Numbered from the stretch's first letter, positions 33,800 to 45,059 are shown. The stretch is 64,000 nt of DNA from Metaphire vulgaris (GCA_018105865.1 CM030845.1:13793390-13857389), one strand, 5' to 3'. The notes: generated by a model not told the origin, from the sequence alone. A program made the numbers and translations.

Positions 33800-34032
33800 A
33801 TATTATTATTATTATTATTATTAGAGTGACGACTTTTATAGCGCTATCTTAAAGCTCGGGCAGTAGTCGAGAGCACTTTACAGACGAGTTCCATAAGACG
33901 TACTAAAAAGGTAAGTTTTCAGTTTCTGAGCGAAACGGTCGGGAGATTTCGGACCTGGCGTCTACCGGGAGGAATTCCACACTATGGCATTTCCCTTGAA
34001 AGGATCTGTCCCCAAACTTAGCGGTCTTGGCT
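33800..34032 (-). pseudogene. LINE C terminus and tail, minus
   Basis: TTATTATTATTAGAGTGACG, TTTTATAGCGCTATCTTAAA and GAGCACTTTAC form the antisense tail. Further right the minus frame gives FGDRSFQGKCHSVEF, a decayed KFGDRSF…W(N)S-type C terminus of the L2/CR1 group. Confidence 0.6.
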
Positions 34033-34097
34033 GGGGAGGCACCACTAGTCTTAACTAGTGGTGCCTCCCCCAGCCGGGGGAGGCACCACTAGTTAAG
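34033..34097. repeat. Triple GGGGAGGCACCACTAGT motif forming a perfect hairpin
   Basis: GGGGAGGCACCACTAGT (34033-34049), four-base loop, ACTAGTGGTGCCTCCCC (34054-34070), five bases, then GGGGAGGCACCACTAGT again (34077-34093). Confidence 0.95.
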
Positions 34098-34157
34098 ACC
34101 CACTCATTCAAGTATGGCCCACTCATGCGGGCCGTATCTATAACAAATAACCACTAG

Positions 34158-34297
<140 letters not shown>

Positions 34298-34555
34298 CTT
34301 AACATAGACTCATGGAGCATGCATTAAATTGCATTTCAATACTAAATTACAGTGTATTACTAATCAATGTCCAAACACTACTAACGTCTAACGATAAAAC
34401 ATTCATGTATATCTCCGAAAATAAATTACTTTAAAGAAACTAATAATTAAAAGTCTTTAAAAATTATTATTTTTAGAAAAGGGAGGCCCCTAAATTTGTG
34501 TTCTGAAGGGAGGCCCGGTACAGATGCACCACCTGGTACAAGTGGTAAATCCGCC

Positions 34556-34557
<2 letters not shown>

Positions 34558-34626
<69 letters not shown>

Positions 34627-34655
34627 CATCATCATCATCATCATCATCAATCATC
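34558..34655. repeat. (TA)n then (ATC)n microsatellite
   Basis: About 62 bp TA followed by eight ATC triplets. Confidence 0.9.
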
Positions 34656-35137
34656 AATAGTACTGTAGTGTAGTACAATACAAGTTAAAAGAGACACAGG
34701 AAAAGGAAGTACTAGGCAATACTTCCCGCACATTGCTAAGTCAGTCGGCTGCTCTAACGCCGCGTATTAATTCCACTCATGCGGGCCATACCTACTTAAC
34801 AAATAACCTACATGGTTACTAAATACTATACATACAGAAAAGCAAGAACATATGCACAGCGTCATCAAAATTATTATTATCAACTTGACAATACCAATAC
34901 CGTTATCGCAGTATTACCGTAATAAATATCCCCGTCTCCGCGGTATTACCGCATGACAAGAAACCATTACCGCAGTAATGCCACACTTTTTGGCCAAATT
35001 GTCCCCATTACCACGGCAATTACAGCAGTTACTGTGGCAAATCCGCGGTAACCGTTACCGTGTCACTCTCTAGTTGCGACATCTGGTGAGGTCAACATAC
35101 AATTTCTCATGAGCAGACTGGTTCTGGCAAATAAACA
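34656..35137. other. No gene; transposon-end-like GTAACGGTTACCGCGG stretch
   Basis: 34895-35075 is rich in GGTAATACCG/TTACCGC motifs and ends near AGAGAGTGACACGG (minus), the look of a TAGAGAGTGACACGGT-type hAT end. No partner end found. Confidence 0.4.
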
Positions 35138-35370
35138 TAACGGGGGTTATGAGGGTTTGGGAATGGGGGTTTGGGGCAGGTGAGGTGGGGCGGGATGGGT
35201 TGGGGAGGGGCGGTTGGGACGAGGGGTGAGGTCGGGAGGGAGGTTTGGGAGGAGGATAGGGGGTTGTGCTTGTTTTCGGAGCGGGGTTATGCGGGTTTTG
35301 GAAGGGGGTTGGGGCAGTGGGGTAGGGTAGGAATGGGGTGGTCGGGGTGTGGGATTGGGGCGAAGGGGAG
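35138..35370 (+). repeat. G-rich, strand-asymmetric block
   Basis: Runs of GGGG separated by one to seven bases over about 230 bp, with very few C on this strand. Predicted potential for G-quadruplexes. The frames on both strands are low-complexity. Confidence 0.8.
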
Positions 35371-35529
35371 GGTTTAAATGTGCAATCAATCAGGACGATT
35401 CATCAAGCTGCAATGAGGATGCTTCGTCAAACACTCGTGGATTATAAAGTTTGGTTGCCTATAGCAATGACCTTGTCCAACGTCTGCCTGTAGCGTGACT
35501 GACATTAATTAATTAATAGCTGAAGGAAA

Positions 35530-37935
35530 TTATTACACTGGTCAATAAATTTTATGCAAGTTTTTGTTTCCTCTACAAATTTTGGTGAAACTAATAGATT
35601 TTGACTTGCTGAACACAAATATATAATTAGAATTTCTGTATCACGTAAGGTTTTTAAGAAATCGACAATTTAGCATTTAGTATTGTAACGTCTTCTGCAA
35701 CATAATCCTACAGAAGGATCTAGGCAATAATGACAAGACATGAGAAAATTAGAAATGTTTTGCTGTAGATTTTCGTTTGTAGTCACTGTCCTGTGCTTCA
35801 CGTATCAGTGACCAACAGTAGTCTCCGAGCATAGATGGACTCCACTTTCCCTGGTAGCGTTTCTCGATGCTGGCAATGTCTCTGTGAAATCTTTCACCAT
35901 GTTCATCACTGACGGCGCCGAGATTGTCCGGGAAGAAGTCCAAGTGAGAATGAAGGAAGTGTATCTTCAGTGACATGTTGCATTTCATTGCCTTGTAAGC
36001 TTGTAGCAGATTTCCAACTTGTTCAACATAGTTTGGCGCCTTGTAGTTGCCCAGAAAGTTAGCAACAACATCCCTGAAGGCTGTCCAGGCAACATGCTCG
36101 GCACCCTGCAGAAGGCCTTCAAAGTGACTGTCCTTCAGCATCTCTCGAATCTGTGGGCCAACAAAAACGCCTTCTTTTATTTTAGCATCACTGGTGTGTG
36201 GAAACCTCTGTCGTAAGTATGTAAAGGCTTCACTTTCTTTGTTCATTGCTTTGACAAAGTTTTTCATTAACCCAAGTTTGATTTGCAAAGGTGGGAGATA
36301 AATGTTCTTCGGATCAACGAGAGGATCATGTTTAACGTTCTTCTGTCCTGGATCCAAGTCCCTACGAGGTGGCCAGACCTTTCTCACATAATGTGAATCT
36401 CTAGCTCGGCTGTCCCACTCGCAAAGAAAGCAGCAGTACTTGGTGTAGCCTAGCTGCAGACCGAGTAGAATTGCAACAACTTTCAGATCTCCACATATAT
36501 TCCAGTTGTATCTCGAGTATTCTATGTGTTTCAATAGTAGCTGCATGTTCTCATATGTTTCCTTCATGTAAGCAGCATGTCCAATGGGTACTGAAGGGTA
36601 TGAATTGCCATTGTGCAGCAAAACAGCCTTTAAACTTAACAGCGAAGAGTCAACAAAAAGTCGCCATTCGGATGGATTGTGCTTACAGCCGAAAGCAGAA
36701 AGCAATCCATCAATGTCAATGCAAAAAGTAAGACTGTCGATTTTTTTGAAGAATCGAGTCAAGTCTTCATGCCGTTCTGAAATACTGAAATTTTTGTACC
36801 TGGAGAGAGCAGATTCCATCCTTGCAACCTAGATCCAAGCAATTCTGCTTGATTTTTGACAAATCTAAGTCTCTGACCAGATCATTGAGCTCTGCCTGAG
36901 AAATCAAATGAGGATTGCTGGATGTCGATGGCTCAAACTCTGGGTCTTCCGTAGCTGAATCATCAACTACCTGCAGCATTTCATCTGTCTCTGCATGCTC
37001 GTCCTCGTCCTCCAGTGTCCAAAACTCGGGGGGGTTGGAACAGGAAGACTCTCGTCGTGTGGAACTGGTCTCATTGCCGAGGCAAGGTTAGGATACTCAA
37101 TAGACTTCCTATTCTTTGAAGAAAATCCTGTAACATTCGTCATGCAGAAATAGCAATCCGTTACATGATTATTCTGCTCCCTTCATATCATAGGTATGGC
37201 GAATGGCATGGATGGACGCTTACCTGCAAGCCAAGCTTGCAGACTGGTAGCACAAGATGAACAACATATATGAGGTGCCCATCAACATCCTGGTCGCCAA
37301 TTTTGCATCCAAAGTATAACTCGTATCTTTTCTTTATGATTGCTGTCATACTCCGCTTCTGTGATTTCAACGTAAACTCTCCACAGATGTAGCAGTACAT
37401 GTCACTGCTATTGCGACATCGACGCGACATTTCAGAAACTTTAATTAAATTAGTTAATATATTCAATTCACAGCCTTTAACTAAACAGTTATATCTCATC
37501 AAATAGAAAGACTGCAGCTGCTTCCTAGTGCTGCTTGGTATTTATATAGGACTGCGTAACCATAGCAACAATACATGCTAGGCATGTAGTCTTGAAGACA
37601 GGTTTGGGCGCGTCTGGGCATGTCTGGACATGCCTAATTATACTAATTTTTAAAATCCATGTAGTTAAGTGAGCCAGCAGTGCATATTACATCTGTTGTG
37701 GCAGTCATATAAGATTCTTGCCTAACCTGAATACCCATAACTCGGATAACTCTCGAAAACCACGATTTTAAAATTCTTCTAATTTTAAAATTTAAAATTG
37801 GCTTTTTCTCAAAAAACTTACGTGATAGGAAAATTTCAAAATTATTCCTGTAATCAGCATGACAAAATCTACCTGGAACACCAGAAATTGCACAGGAAAC
37901 AAAAACCTTGTTGACCAATTATATAAGATTCTTTT
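35530..37935 (-). mobile_element. Unclassified element A: gene flanked by ~145 bp inverted repeats
   Basis: 35530-35672 (ACACTGGTCAATAAA … TATCACGTAAGG … CAATTT) aligns in inverse orientation with 37795-37935 (TTGGTCAACAAGG … TATCACGTAAG … CAATTT). Shared blocks include GTTTTTGTTTCCT, TGGTG, GATTTTG, GCTGA and TATCACGTAAG. Between them sits a single intronless gene (35749-37430, minus). Fragments of the same gene with the same outer sequence (ATTACACTG.TC) occur at 38.24 and 48.3 kb, so the unit has moved. The superfamily is unknown to me. Confidence 0.65.
35749..37430 (-). pseudogene. DEHGERFH-family gene (unclassified, invertebrate), nearly complete
   Basis: Start ATG at 37428-37430 (MSRRCRNSSDMYCYICGEF). 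The N-terminal part has paired Cys motifs (CYICGE, ICCSSCATSL, DCYFCMTN). A linker rich in Asp/Glu follows, then ELNDLVRDLDLSK and a 356-codon open frame (35749-36819). That frame holds EWRLFVDSSLLSLKAVLLHN, YCCFLCEWDSRARDSHY, KNIYLPPLQIKLGLMKNFV, GVFVGPQIREML, FLGNYKAPNY and DEHGERFHRDIASIEKRYQG. From memory, close relatives are annotated as uncharacterised proteins in many invertebrate genomes. Lesions: a frameshift near 37300, a TGA in place of Trp near 37205, and frameshifts near 36855 and 36790. The C-terminal two thirds are intact. No known domain assigned. Confidence 0.8.
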
Positions 37936-38234
37936 CAGTGAGTGCTCATATACTTACATGCCCTTGTAGTTTAAATGAAAAATAAAGACGACATTAGAAA
38001 CAGTCCTAATGACTCAATGTTGGAATGCTTCCATTTGTGAATTAGCACTGGTATTGTATGTAAACTTGTGCATTCCTTCAGTAATATATGTACCGGTACT
38101 GAAATAAATGATAGATAATTGTTGCTCTTATAAAGGTGTGTTATTTATTTTAATTGCAGATTCATTATTTCTTATGCTTCTGCAAGATTGGAGCAATGGC
38201 AAGTTTAAATAATTTATGCCACAGTTTTCTTTGT
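37936..38234. other. No recognisable feature
   Basis: AT-rich spacer between copies A and B of the unclassified element. Confidence 0.4.
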
Positions 38235-38860
38235 ACTATTTTTTAAAGATGCACTGATTACACTGTTCTACAAATTTTCAAAAGTTGTCTGGGTCAGAAA
38301 TGAAATGTGCTATTTCTTAAAGATTTTGTTGTGCTGAATTGAAGCAAGACACTGAAAACACTCAATTGGTTCCTGTTTCCTGTTTCTATGATATTGAATA
38401 GTTTTAGTATTAATATTGTGTGCATTGTGCAAATAATATAATGCATATAATTTCAAGTCATTACTTTTAGACATTACTTCTGCAGAATTAAAGCTTCACA
38501 TATTTTGTTCAACAAAGTTCCAAAATTTATTAGGAAGAAACATGGCAGTAATTACATTAATTATAGGCATTTAGGCACTTGAAAATTATTGACTAATTGC
38601 ACCATACAATGTTTGTCCTCGGTTACAGGCTGCTTAACTTTTCTGTACTTGTCTCTTGTATCAGCTTTAGATTATCTTTTGTCACTGTCCAACTTTTTGT
38701 CACTGTCCAACTTTTGTCACTGTCTGCATGCATTGATGGGTTCCATTTGCCCTGATAACTTTTTACCATAGTTGCAATATCCTGGTGAAATTGCTCCCCA
38801 TGTTCATCGTTAACTGCTTTGCAGTTTGGTGAAAAGAACTTTAAATGATTTTCAATAAAT
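38235..38860 (-). pseudogene. DEHGERFH-family copy B (C-terminal fragment)
   Basis: The minus frame from 38855 reads HLKFFSPNCKAVNDEHGEQF, HQDIATMVKSYQGKWNPSMH, matching the C-terminal part of copy A. The end of the frame has a local triplication of ACAGTGACAAAAAGTTGG near 38680-38715. Downstream to 38240 the non-coding end contains TTCAGCA.AACAAAATCT and ends GATTACACTGTTCTAC, as in A and C. The 5' part is lost or unrecognisable beyond 38860. Confidence 0.75.
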
Positions 38861-39179
38861 CAAAATTTAGGCATGTATTGCAGCCAAGATTTTTCTTTGT
38901 GATGCACTGAAAATGCCTCCGACCTATAATATAATCAGTGCTGCTTATATATCAATTTTCTGACTTGAAGATAACACATGATCTTTATGCATTTTGGTGT
39001 GCTGAATCCAAAAATCACACCTGTTTCCTCCAGTCACGTCCAGTTTTTCCGCAAAATGCTGTTTACTGATTTACTGTTTACAGTAATAACGTTACATTAT
39101 GTATTATAATTATTTAGCGTTGTTGAATATGCAAAAAGCTAAGGATGTGCAAAAAGATATGCTGAATATGTAGTGGGTC
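38861..39179. other. No recognisable feature
   Basis: AT-rich, possibly the decayed upstream part of copy B. Confidence 0.35.
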
Positions 39180-40928
39180 ATCATCATGTTCTCTGCCCTG
39201 GGACAGGTTCAGGGCTCCATTGTTTCCATTCCTCTCTGCGTCTTGCTTCTTTGATTTCTGCATAGGTCTTATGACGCTGTGTATCTGTTTTCATCATCCA
39301 GTCCAATAGCATCCTCCTTGGTCTTCCTTTTGTCTTTCTTCCTGATATTCTTCCTTCAATTACTGTTCTGAGTAATGATTCTCCTCTTAGTACGTGTCCA
39401 ATCCAGTTCCTCTGTCTTTTTTGATGGTGCTGATTATCGATCTTTGTTCGTCCACCATCTGTAGTACTTCATCGTTTGTTTTCTTGTCCATCCACTTGAT
39501 GTTTTCCATTCTTCTCCATATCCACATTTCGAATGCTTCCAGCTTTTGTATATCCTTCTTCTGGAGAGTCCAGGTTTCTGAGGCATATAAAGTGACACTC
39601 CATATTAACGTTTTTATCAGTCTCTTCTTTAGTTCTCTATTTAGCCCTCCTCTTACCAGTTCTCCTCTGTCCAAACAGGCTTGTTTTCCCATCGCTATTC
39701 TTCTCTTTATCTCCTGGCATCTGGAATCTTCTCTTATTAGGCTCCCAAGGTAGCAGAATTGTGTAAGATGTTCCAGTTCTGTTCTATCAACCGTTATGGT
39801 GAATCTAGGTGGATTTTGCTCTTTGTTATTACCATGATTTTTGTTTTTAGAGTGTTTATTTTCATGCCATATTCTTTTGATGCTGTATTTAGTTTGTCCA
39901 TTATTCTTTGTAGTTCTTGTTTACTCCCTGTTAGCATCGCTTGATCGTCTGCAAAACATCTGGCTTGTATCAGTTTCTCTCCAATGTTTATTCCAGCTCT
40001 TTCTTCCTCTAGTGCTGCTCTTATTAGTTCCTCAATGTAGATGTTGAATAGCAGCGGTGATAGTGGACAGCCTTGTCATGATCCCCTTCCGATTTCTCCA
40101 GTCTCTGAGTTATCATTCCCAATCCATATTTGTATTGTTTGTTCAATGTATAAATTTCTAATCAGCCTTTTGTCCCTCCAATCCCTAGTCTTTTCAATGC
40201 TTTAAATAATTTAGGCCATTGCATTCGGTCGAATGTTTTTTCGTAATCAACAAAACATACATACACATCTTTTCCACATTCAATGTTTCTTTCACGTATG
40301 ACCCTCATCACATCAATGGCATCTCTCATGCCTTTTCCTCTCCGGAATCCAAATTGACCTTCTCCCAGATGGTTTAAAGCCTCTACTTTTGCTTCAATTC
40401 GCTCTTTCATCACTTTTGACAGGATCTTTGATGTATGGCAAATGAAGCTTATTGTTCAGAAGTCTTCACAATTTTTTGCATTTGCTTTCTTTTCTATAGG
40501 TATCATTATAGATTCTTTGAAGTCTTTTGGCCATTCCCCAGTCTAATAAATTTTTTGGCATATCTCTACTAATTCTTTTTTGCTTCTTCTCCCAGACATT
40601 TAGGCATCTCTGCTGGTATTTCATCAGCTCCGACAGCCTTGTTGTTTTTCATTTTTTTAATTGCTTTTATTATTTTTTCTTTTAGTAGTTCAGCTCCTTT
40701 ATTTTCTACTTCTTCTTGTGGTTCTAATGGGATTTCTTTTGGTCTTCCTTCTTTGTTATATAATTCTTCGATGTATTGCTTCCATCTTTTCATGACTTCT
40801 TTATTCGTCAATAAAATGCCATGTTTATCATTGATCACCTCATTTGATCTTCCTCTTTTTCCTTTCTTACTGAGTTTCTTCACTTTGTCAGGTACTAAGT
40901 CATGTCTTAGTTGTCATTGTAGTTCTTC
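39180..40928 (-). pseudogene. RTE-like LINE: reverse transcriptase and C terminus
   Basis: Minus-strand blocks in order: NDKHGILLTNKEVMKRWKQY and MKNNKAVGADEIPAEM near 40620, then FGFRRGKGMRDAIDVMRVI and FVDYEKTFDRMQW (motif A) near 40240. GCPLSPLLFNIYIEEL follows near 40050, CFADDQAMLTG (motif C) near 39955, LIKTLIWSVTLYASETWT near 39610, and WIGHVLRGESLL with GRKTKGRPRRMLLDWMM at 39320-39400. The order is complete for an RT. Stops and shifts near 39990, 40150, 40450 and 40560 make it inactive. Confidence 0.9.
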
Positions 40929-40929
40929 T

Positions 40930-42112
40930 AGTTCTATTTATTTATTTATTTATTTATTTATTGACAATTTATATAGCGCAGTAGACAAGGCTAAGGCCTA
41001 CAACAAAAGCGCTTAACACAATTCTTATCCAATATTAAATAAATGTGTCTTCAAATTTTTAATGAAAAGTCCAGCTGAGACTGCTCCAGTCACATTGTCT
41101 GGAAGAGAGTTCCACAGGGCGGGATTCCCCCGCGCGAATGATCTTTCCCCAAACTTAGGGGTCTTGGACGGGGGAGGGACCAACAACTGCACTCTCCGAC
41201 TAGACCTAAGAACCGATCTCCTCTCGATCACAGTCGATCTCCGTACAAGTACAGTTAGATAATCAGGACAGAATGGATCGTGTAAAGCCCGAAACGTAAG
41301 CCAACAGCACTTGTAGACAATGCGCTGTGGAACACGGAGCCAGTGGAGTCGATCTCTAAGGAGAGGAGTGACGTGGTCACCCCAGCGACAGCCGATAAAT
41401 CACTCGTGCAGCCTGGTTCAGCACTGATTGTATGCGGTTCAGTCTAGTATCCGGAAGTCCAAGAAGCACACCGTTATAGTAATCAATTCGTGTCAGTACC
41501 AGGGCACGCACTAATTTGACAGCCGCGCTCACTGGCAGGTACCGTCGAATTGACCTCACTCTCCACAGTTGGTAGTGACAGGAGCGTATCAGATTGTTAA
41601 TGTGCGCTTCAAAGGATAGAGTCTCATCTAGGAGCACTCCCAGAAGACGTAAGCTCTCGGAGGGAGCAATGGCTGCATCTCCCACCACAAACGGGGCATG
41701 ACTTAGCAAATGCCTTCTCCTGGGGTGCTCATCCACAAAAATTCAGTCTTGGCGGATTCAGTGCGAGCGATTCTCTTCCGTCCCACGTAACAATAGCTGC
41801 TATACAGTCAGTGAAACGAATCCGTAGTCGCTCCACTTCCGAGGATAAGCATGACGACGAGTAGATCTGTCCATTGTCTGCATAACTATGCGGCGTAAGA
41901 CCGAAAAGCCTTGATGACGATGGGCGTCTGCTGTATACAGTATGAATAGCAAGGGGCCTAAGACTGATCCTTGCGGCACACCGTGTTGGACTCGGCGCTC
42001 TGAAGACATTTGATTGTTCCACCACACTGCCTGTGTTCTATCGGCTAGATAGCTCTTGATCCAGAGAAGTGGAAGGCCGTCCAGATCGTAAGATATCTCC
42101 AGTCTATGCATT
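40930..42112 (-). pseudogene. L2/CR1-group LINE fragment inserted in the RTE-like LINE
   Basis: Minus-strand blocks: HRLEISYDLDGLPLLWIKSY, RVQHGVPQGSVLGPLLFILY (RT motif B), a YADNGQIYSS form of the catalytic box, SLRLLGVLLDETLSFEAHIN, RALVLTRIDYYNGVLLGLP and PKFGERSFARGNPALWNSLP. It ends KNLKTHLFNIG, then a TTATATAGCGCAGTAGAC-type tail with TTTA repeats (40938-40967). 5'-truncated inside RT. The host LINE resumes at 40928 with ELEELQ. Confidence 0.85.
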
Positions 42113-42114
42113 GT

Positions 42115-43045
42115 TGTTTCCACCATTCCCCTTGAGCTTTGTGTGTTTCTCTTCTCAGTTCATTGTTTAGTCTTTTATATTCTTTTCTGGCCTGATCTGA
42201 CCGTTGTTGCTTCCATTTTCTTCTTTCATCCATTTTCTCAATCATTTCTTTTGTGATCCAAGGTTTTCTAGGGTCTTTTTCGGTTTTGTGTTCTATTATC
42301 TCCTTGGCATTTTCTTTTATTATTTCTTTCAGCTTCTCCCATCTTGTTTCTGTTGTTCCTTCAGTGTTCTCTTCTTTTACTTTGCTGTCCACTCTTATAG
42401 CCAGCTGTTCCCCTTTTTTCTTCAAGTCTTCCCTGTTCCATTGTTTTTTCATCTTCCTCCTTATTGTTTTCAGCCTGAGGTCTATTTTCATTATTACCAA
42501 GTTATGGTCGGTATCTGCATCTGCTCCTGGTAGGGTATGATCATTCTTGATGCGATTCTTGTATCTTTGTTTGACCATGATGTAGTCCAGTTAATATCTT
42601 TCCCCCTCTCCAGGCACCATCCATGTATATCTTCTCCTCATGTGATGTTTAAAACAAGTATTCGTTATTACCAGTCTTTGGTTCTTAAAAAATTCTACTA
42701 ATATGTTACCTCTGTTATTTCTTTTTCCTAGACCGTATTTGCCTATGCAGTCTTCTCTTCCTTCTCCCACTACCGCATTCCAGTCTCCCATGATGATTGA
42801 GTATTTGGTTCCTTTTACTTTTTGCAGGATCTCGTCTAGTTGTTCATATATTCTTTCTATTTCTTCATCTTCATTTGCCGTAGTTGGCATGTATACCTGT
42901 ACAATGGTGACATCTGCTGGATCTGCATTTAGTGTCCCAGTGATTATTCTGTTTTCAAACATCTGTATGTTTTTCACACTCTTTGCTGCATCTTTTTCCA
43001 GAAGAATTGCTACACCTCCTTGTCCTCCTATTAGGCTGATCGCCT
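42115..43045 (-). pseudogene. RTE-like LINE: endonuclease C part and linker
   Basis: Minus-strand blocks: GGQGGVAILLEKDAAKSVKN near 43010, DVTIVQVYMPTTANEDEEIE, KYSIIMGDWNAVVGEG (endonuclease catalytic GDWNA), KYGLGKRNNRGNILVEFF, ADADTDHNLVIMKIDLR (SDH-type end motif) and the basic linker to GEWWKQQCI at 42120. The endonuclease-exonuclease-phosphatase fold is recognisable. One shift near 42590. Confidence 0.9.
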
Positions 43046-43366
43046 AAGCGATTCCGTGACGTCATGCATATAATTAAAATAAATAGGTCAAACTGCGCTC
43101 AGCTGTTTATGCAAATCTGGACAGCGAAGAGCTAGTGGACAAGGCGTCAAGCACTGCAAGCAGCGCGTTTTTCGAAATAAAGCTGTTAGAATCAAACATT
43201 CCAGGAGCAAAACTTCGCCGTAGTGATGTTACAAACAATTCAGTTGTTGAATTAAAACGTTGGCTAGAGTGCAGACCGGAAAAAGGATGAACTTGTGCAT
43301 AGGCTATGTCTAATATAGCGTTAAGTAAAATGTGGTCATGCCGTTTTTTTTAATCATCTTAATTTG

Positions 43367-43367
<1 letters not shown>

Positions 43368-43435
<68 letters not shown>
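43368..43435. repeat. (CA)n(TA)n microsatellite
   Basis: About 52 bp CA followed by short TA. Confidence 0.95.
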
Positions 43436-43436
<1 letters not shown>

Positions 43437-43659
43437 ACATACATGTTAAGTTAAGCAATGCTAATAAAGAATAAACGACGATCTTGAGAATTTCAATGTT
43501 AACATTTCAATTTTGAGTTATAATTTTGAAACAAATTTCTTGTTGGCTCTTCACCCTAGCCAGAATAAATTAACTAGTTATAGAGATTTTTAGTAGGCGA
43601 CGACCCACGAGTACGAGTGAAACTGCAGTGATCTCATGTAGGATGGTTAAACGTTTGAC

Positions 43660-43763
43660 CAGTAGCGTCATTTCACACTTTTATGGGGGGGCGAGATAAT
43701 TTTATGGTCAAATTTTGACAAATTTTGGGAAATTTTAGGCAATTTTGGCAAATGACGCCACTC
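43660..43763. mobile_element. 104 bp hAT-type MITE
   Basis: Starts CAGTAGCGTCATTT and ends AAATGACGCCACTC. Flanks CGTTTGAC (43652-43659) and CGTTTGGC (43764-43771) are an 8 bp duplication with one change. The core is iterated AAATTTTG(A/G). Confidence 0.75.
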
Positions 43764-44289
43764 CGTTTGGCTAGTAGGCATCAAACTTTAACAGTTACTG
43801 AACGTATGCCATCAGCCCTGTGCCCCGTCCATGAAAATATGCAATTTGATATTATTTGAAGGTAGGATTGCATGATGTGTGGAGTTGGCCTGTAGAGGAT
43901 CCGGATTCATCGGAGTTGGCCCAGCTGGATCTAAGAAGTGCTTGTTGCAAATGTCCATCTGGTAATGTTCCCGATAGTAAAGTTCTCTCGTCGACATGCT
44001 ACAGCCCACCTCTCTGCTTTTGCTCTGTCAGTCGACGACTCGACGGGCCGGGGAACTGTATAAAACGAACCCCTTCTTTCAAACAAATGTCAGTTTTCCT
44101 ATTGTCATTTGCACATGTTCCATAACAACAGTGTTTGATGGGCATACTTAATTTTATTACGGAACAAATTAAACTTTAAGAAATCTATTTAGTAATTCAC
44201 ACAATACCGCGTGAATTCAACTAATGGCCACATTTGCATACGCATGCGCACTGAGCGTGACCTCCTTTAGGACCGATTCTAATTTTAGT

Positions 44290-44640
44290 TCTGCGATAAG
44301 CCTAATTGCTCTCGTGTGTATTATTCTTATATCTGCACTTATAAAGTCTCCTTCTTCTTTCCACCTTACCTCCCTTAAACCCAATATTGACTTGTTAGCC
44401 TTCTTCATCTCCCTTATTACATTGTACAATTTTCCAGGTCTGTTTAGTGTTCTTATATTCCAAGTACCTATTTTTATACTCTCTTTCATTTGTGTTAGTT
44501 TTTTCTGTTGTGGACAAGGATTTTGCTGAATGATGACTGAGGAGGCCTTGTTACCTCCTTTGCCGGACTCGAGACTTCCCGAGTTTAGTCGGGGAGTCCC
44601 GTTTACGTCGTTATCGTGAACAGTTCGGAATTTCATTGGA
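44290..44640 (-). pseudogene. RTE-like LINE: endonuclease N terminus
   Basis: The minus frame reads MKESIKIGTWNIRTLNRPGK, LYNVIREMKKANKSILGLRE and VRWKEEGDFISADIR. GTWNIRTL and the LRE(V/T)RW block are the first catalytic motifs of the EEP endonuclease that nicks target DNA for LINE priming. The frame is open from 44636 and may include about 50 leader codons. It ends at the insertion boundary. Confidence 0.9.
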
Positions 44641-45059
44641 GCTTCAAGGGAATAATAGTCGAGGTGGTTTCCTCTTGTCTTCCTCGACGTAATTTGTGTA
44701 GAGTTGTCTTCTCATAGGACGGTTGCCTTTCAGGGCTCACGGACCCGTCCTGTCTGGGTTTGACTTTTGAGTTTTCCTTCTTTGGAGTCTTCACCGGAGC
44801 CCACATTAGCCGACCGTTTTCAGGGTTCCTGCTAGGCCTGTCCACCTCGCGTAACGCCCAAGGTGGTACTTCAGTGCAAGCACTTTCACCCCTGATGGCA
44901 TAGCCCTAGCAGGCAGTTCCCTACTTGGTCGTTGCCACCCCCTCACTGCTATGAGGTGTGGGTCGGTCTTTGAGGGGGGAGGTGTAACTGCAGTGAGTGT
45001 AACTGTTTAATAGTATAACAGGATAATAGGCAGTTTAAACTGCAGATGTCAGAATTTTA

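Larger units (their letters stand above)
43045..44290. other. Block inserted in the LINE endonuclease; contains (CA)n and a MITE
   Basis: The block interrupts the endonuclease between ISADIRIIHTR and GGQGGVAILLEK. Its edges carry TTAGGCTGATCGC (43028-43040) and, inverted, TTAGGCTTATCGC (44300-44312 on the opposite strand), which may be short TIRs or a trace of the target. It contains (CA)n at 43368-43425 and a hAT MITE at 43660-43763. The short frames near 43812-44125 have no recognisable domain. Confidence 0.55.
39180..44990 (-). mobile_element. Nearly full-length RTE-like LINE with two later insertions
   Basis: From high to low coordinates: GC-rich 5' leader (44650-44990), endonuclease N terminus (44290-44600), a foreign block (43045-44290), endonuclease C part and linker (42115-43045), an inserted L2/CR1-group LINE (40930-42112), and RT with C terminus (39180-40928). 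The two breaks fall inside continuous protein domains, so both are secondary insertions. The parts are otherwise colinear with the endonuclease-RT polyprotein. Confidence 0.85.

Noticed and set aside
36019..36832. Plus-strand frames opposite the DEHGERFH gene
   Set aside because: They overlap a 356-codon minus frame with clear family motifs and have no independent support.
42204..43047. Plus-strand frames rich in Phe/Ser/Leu across 39.4-43.0 kb
   Set aside because: They are antisense shadows of the minus-strand LINE endonuclease and RT.
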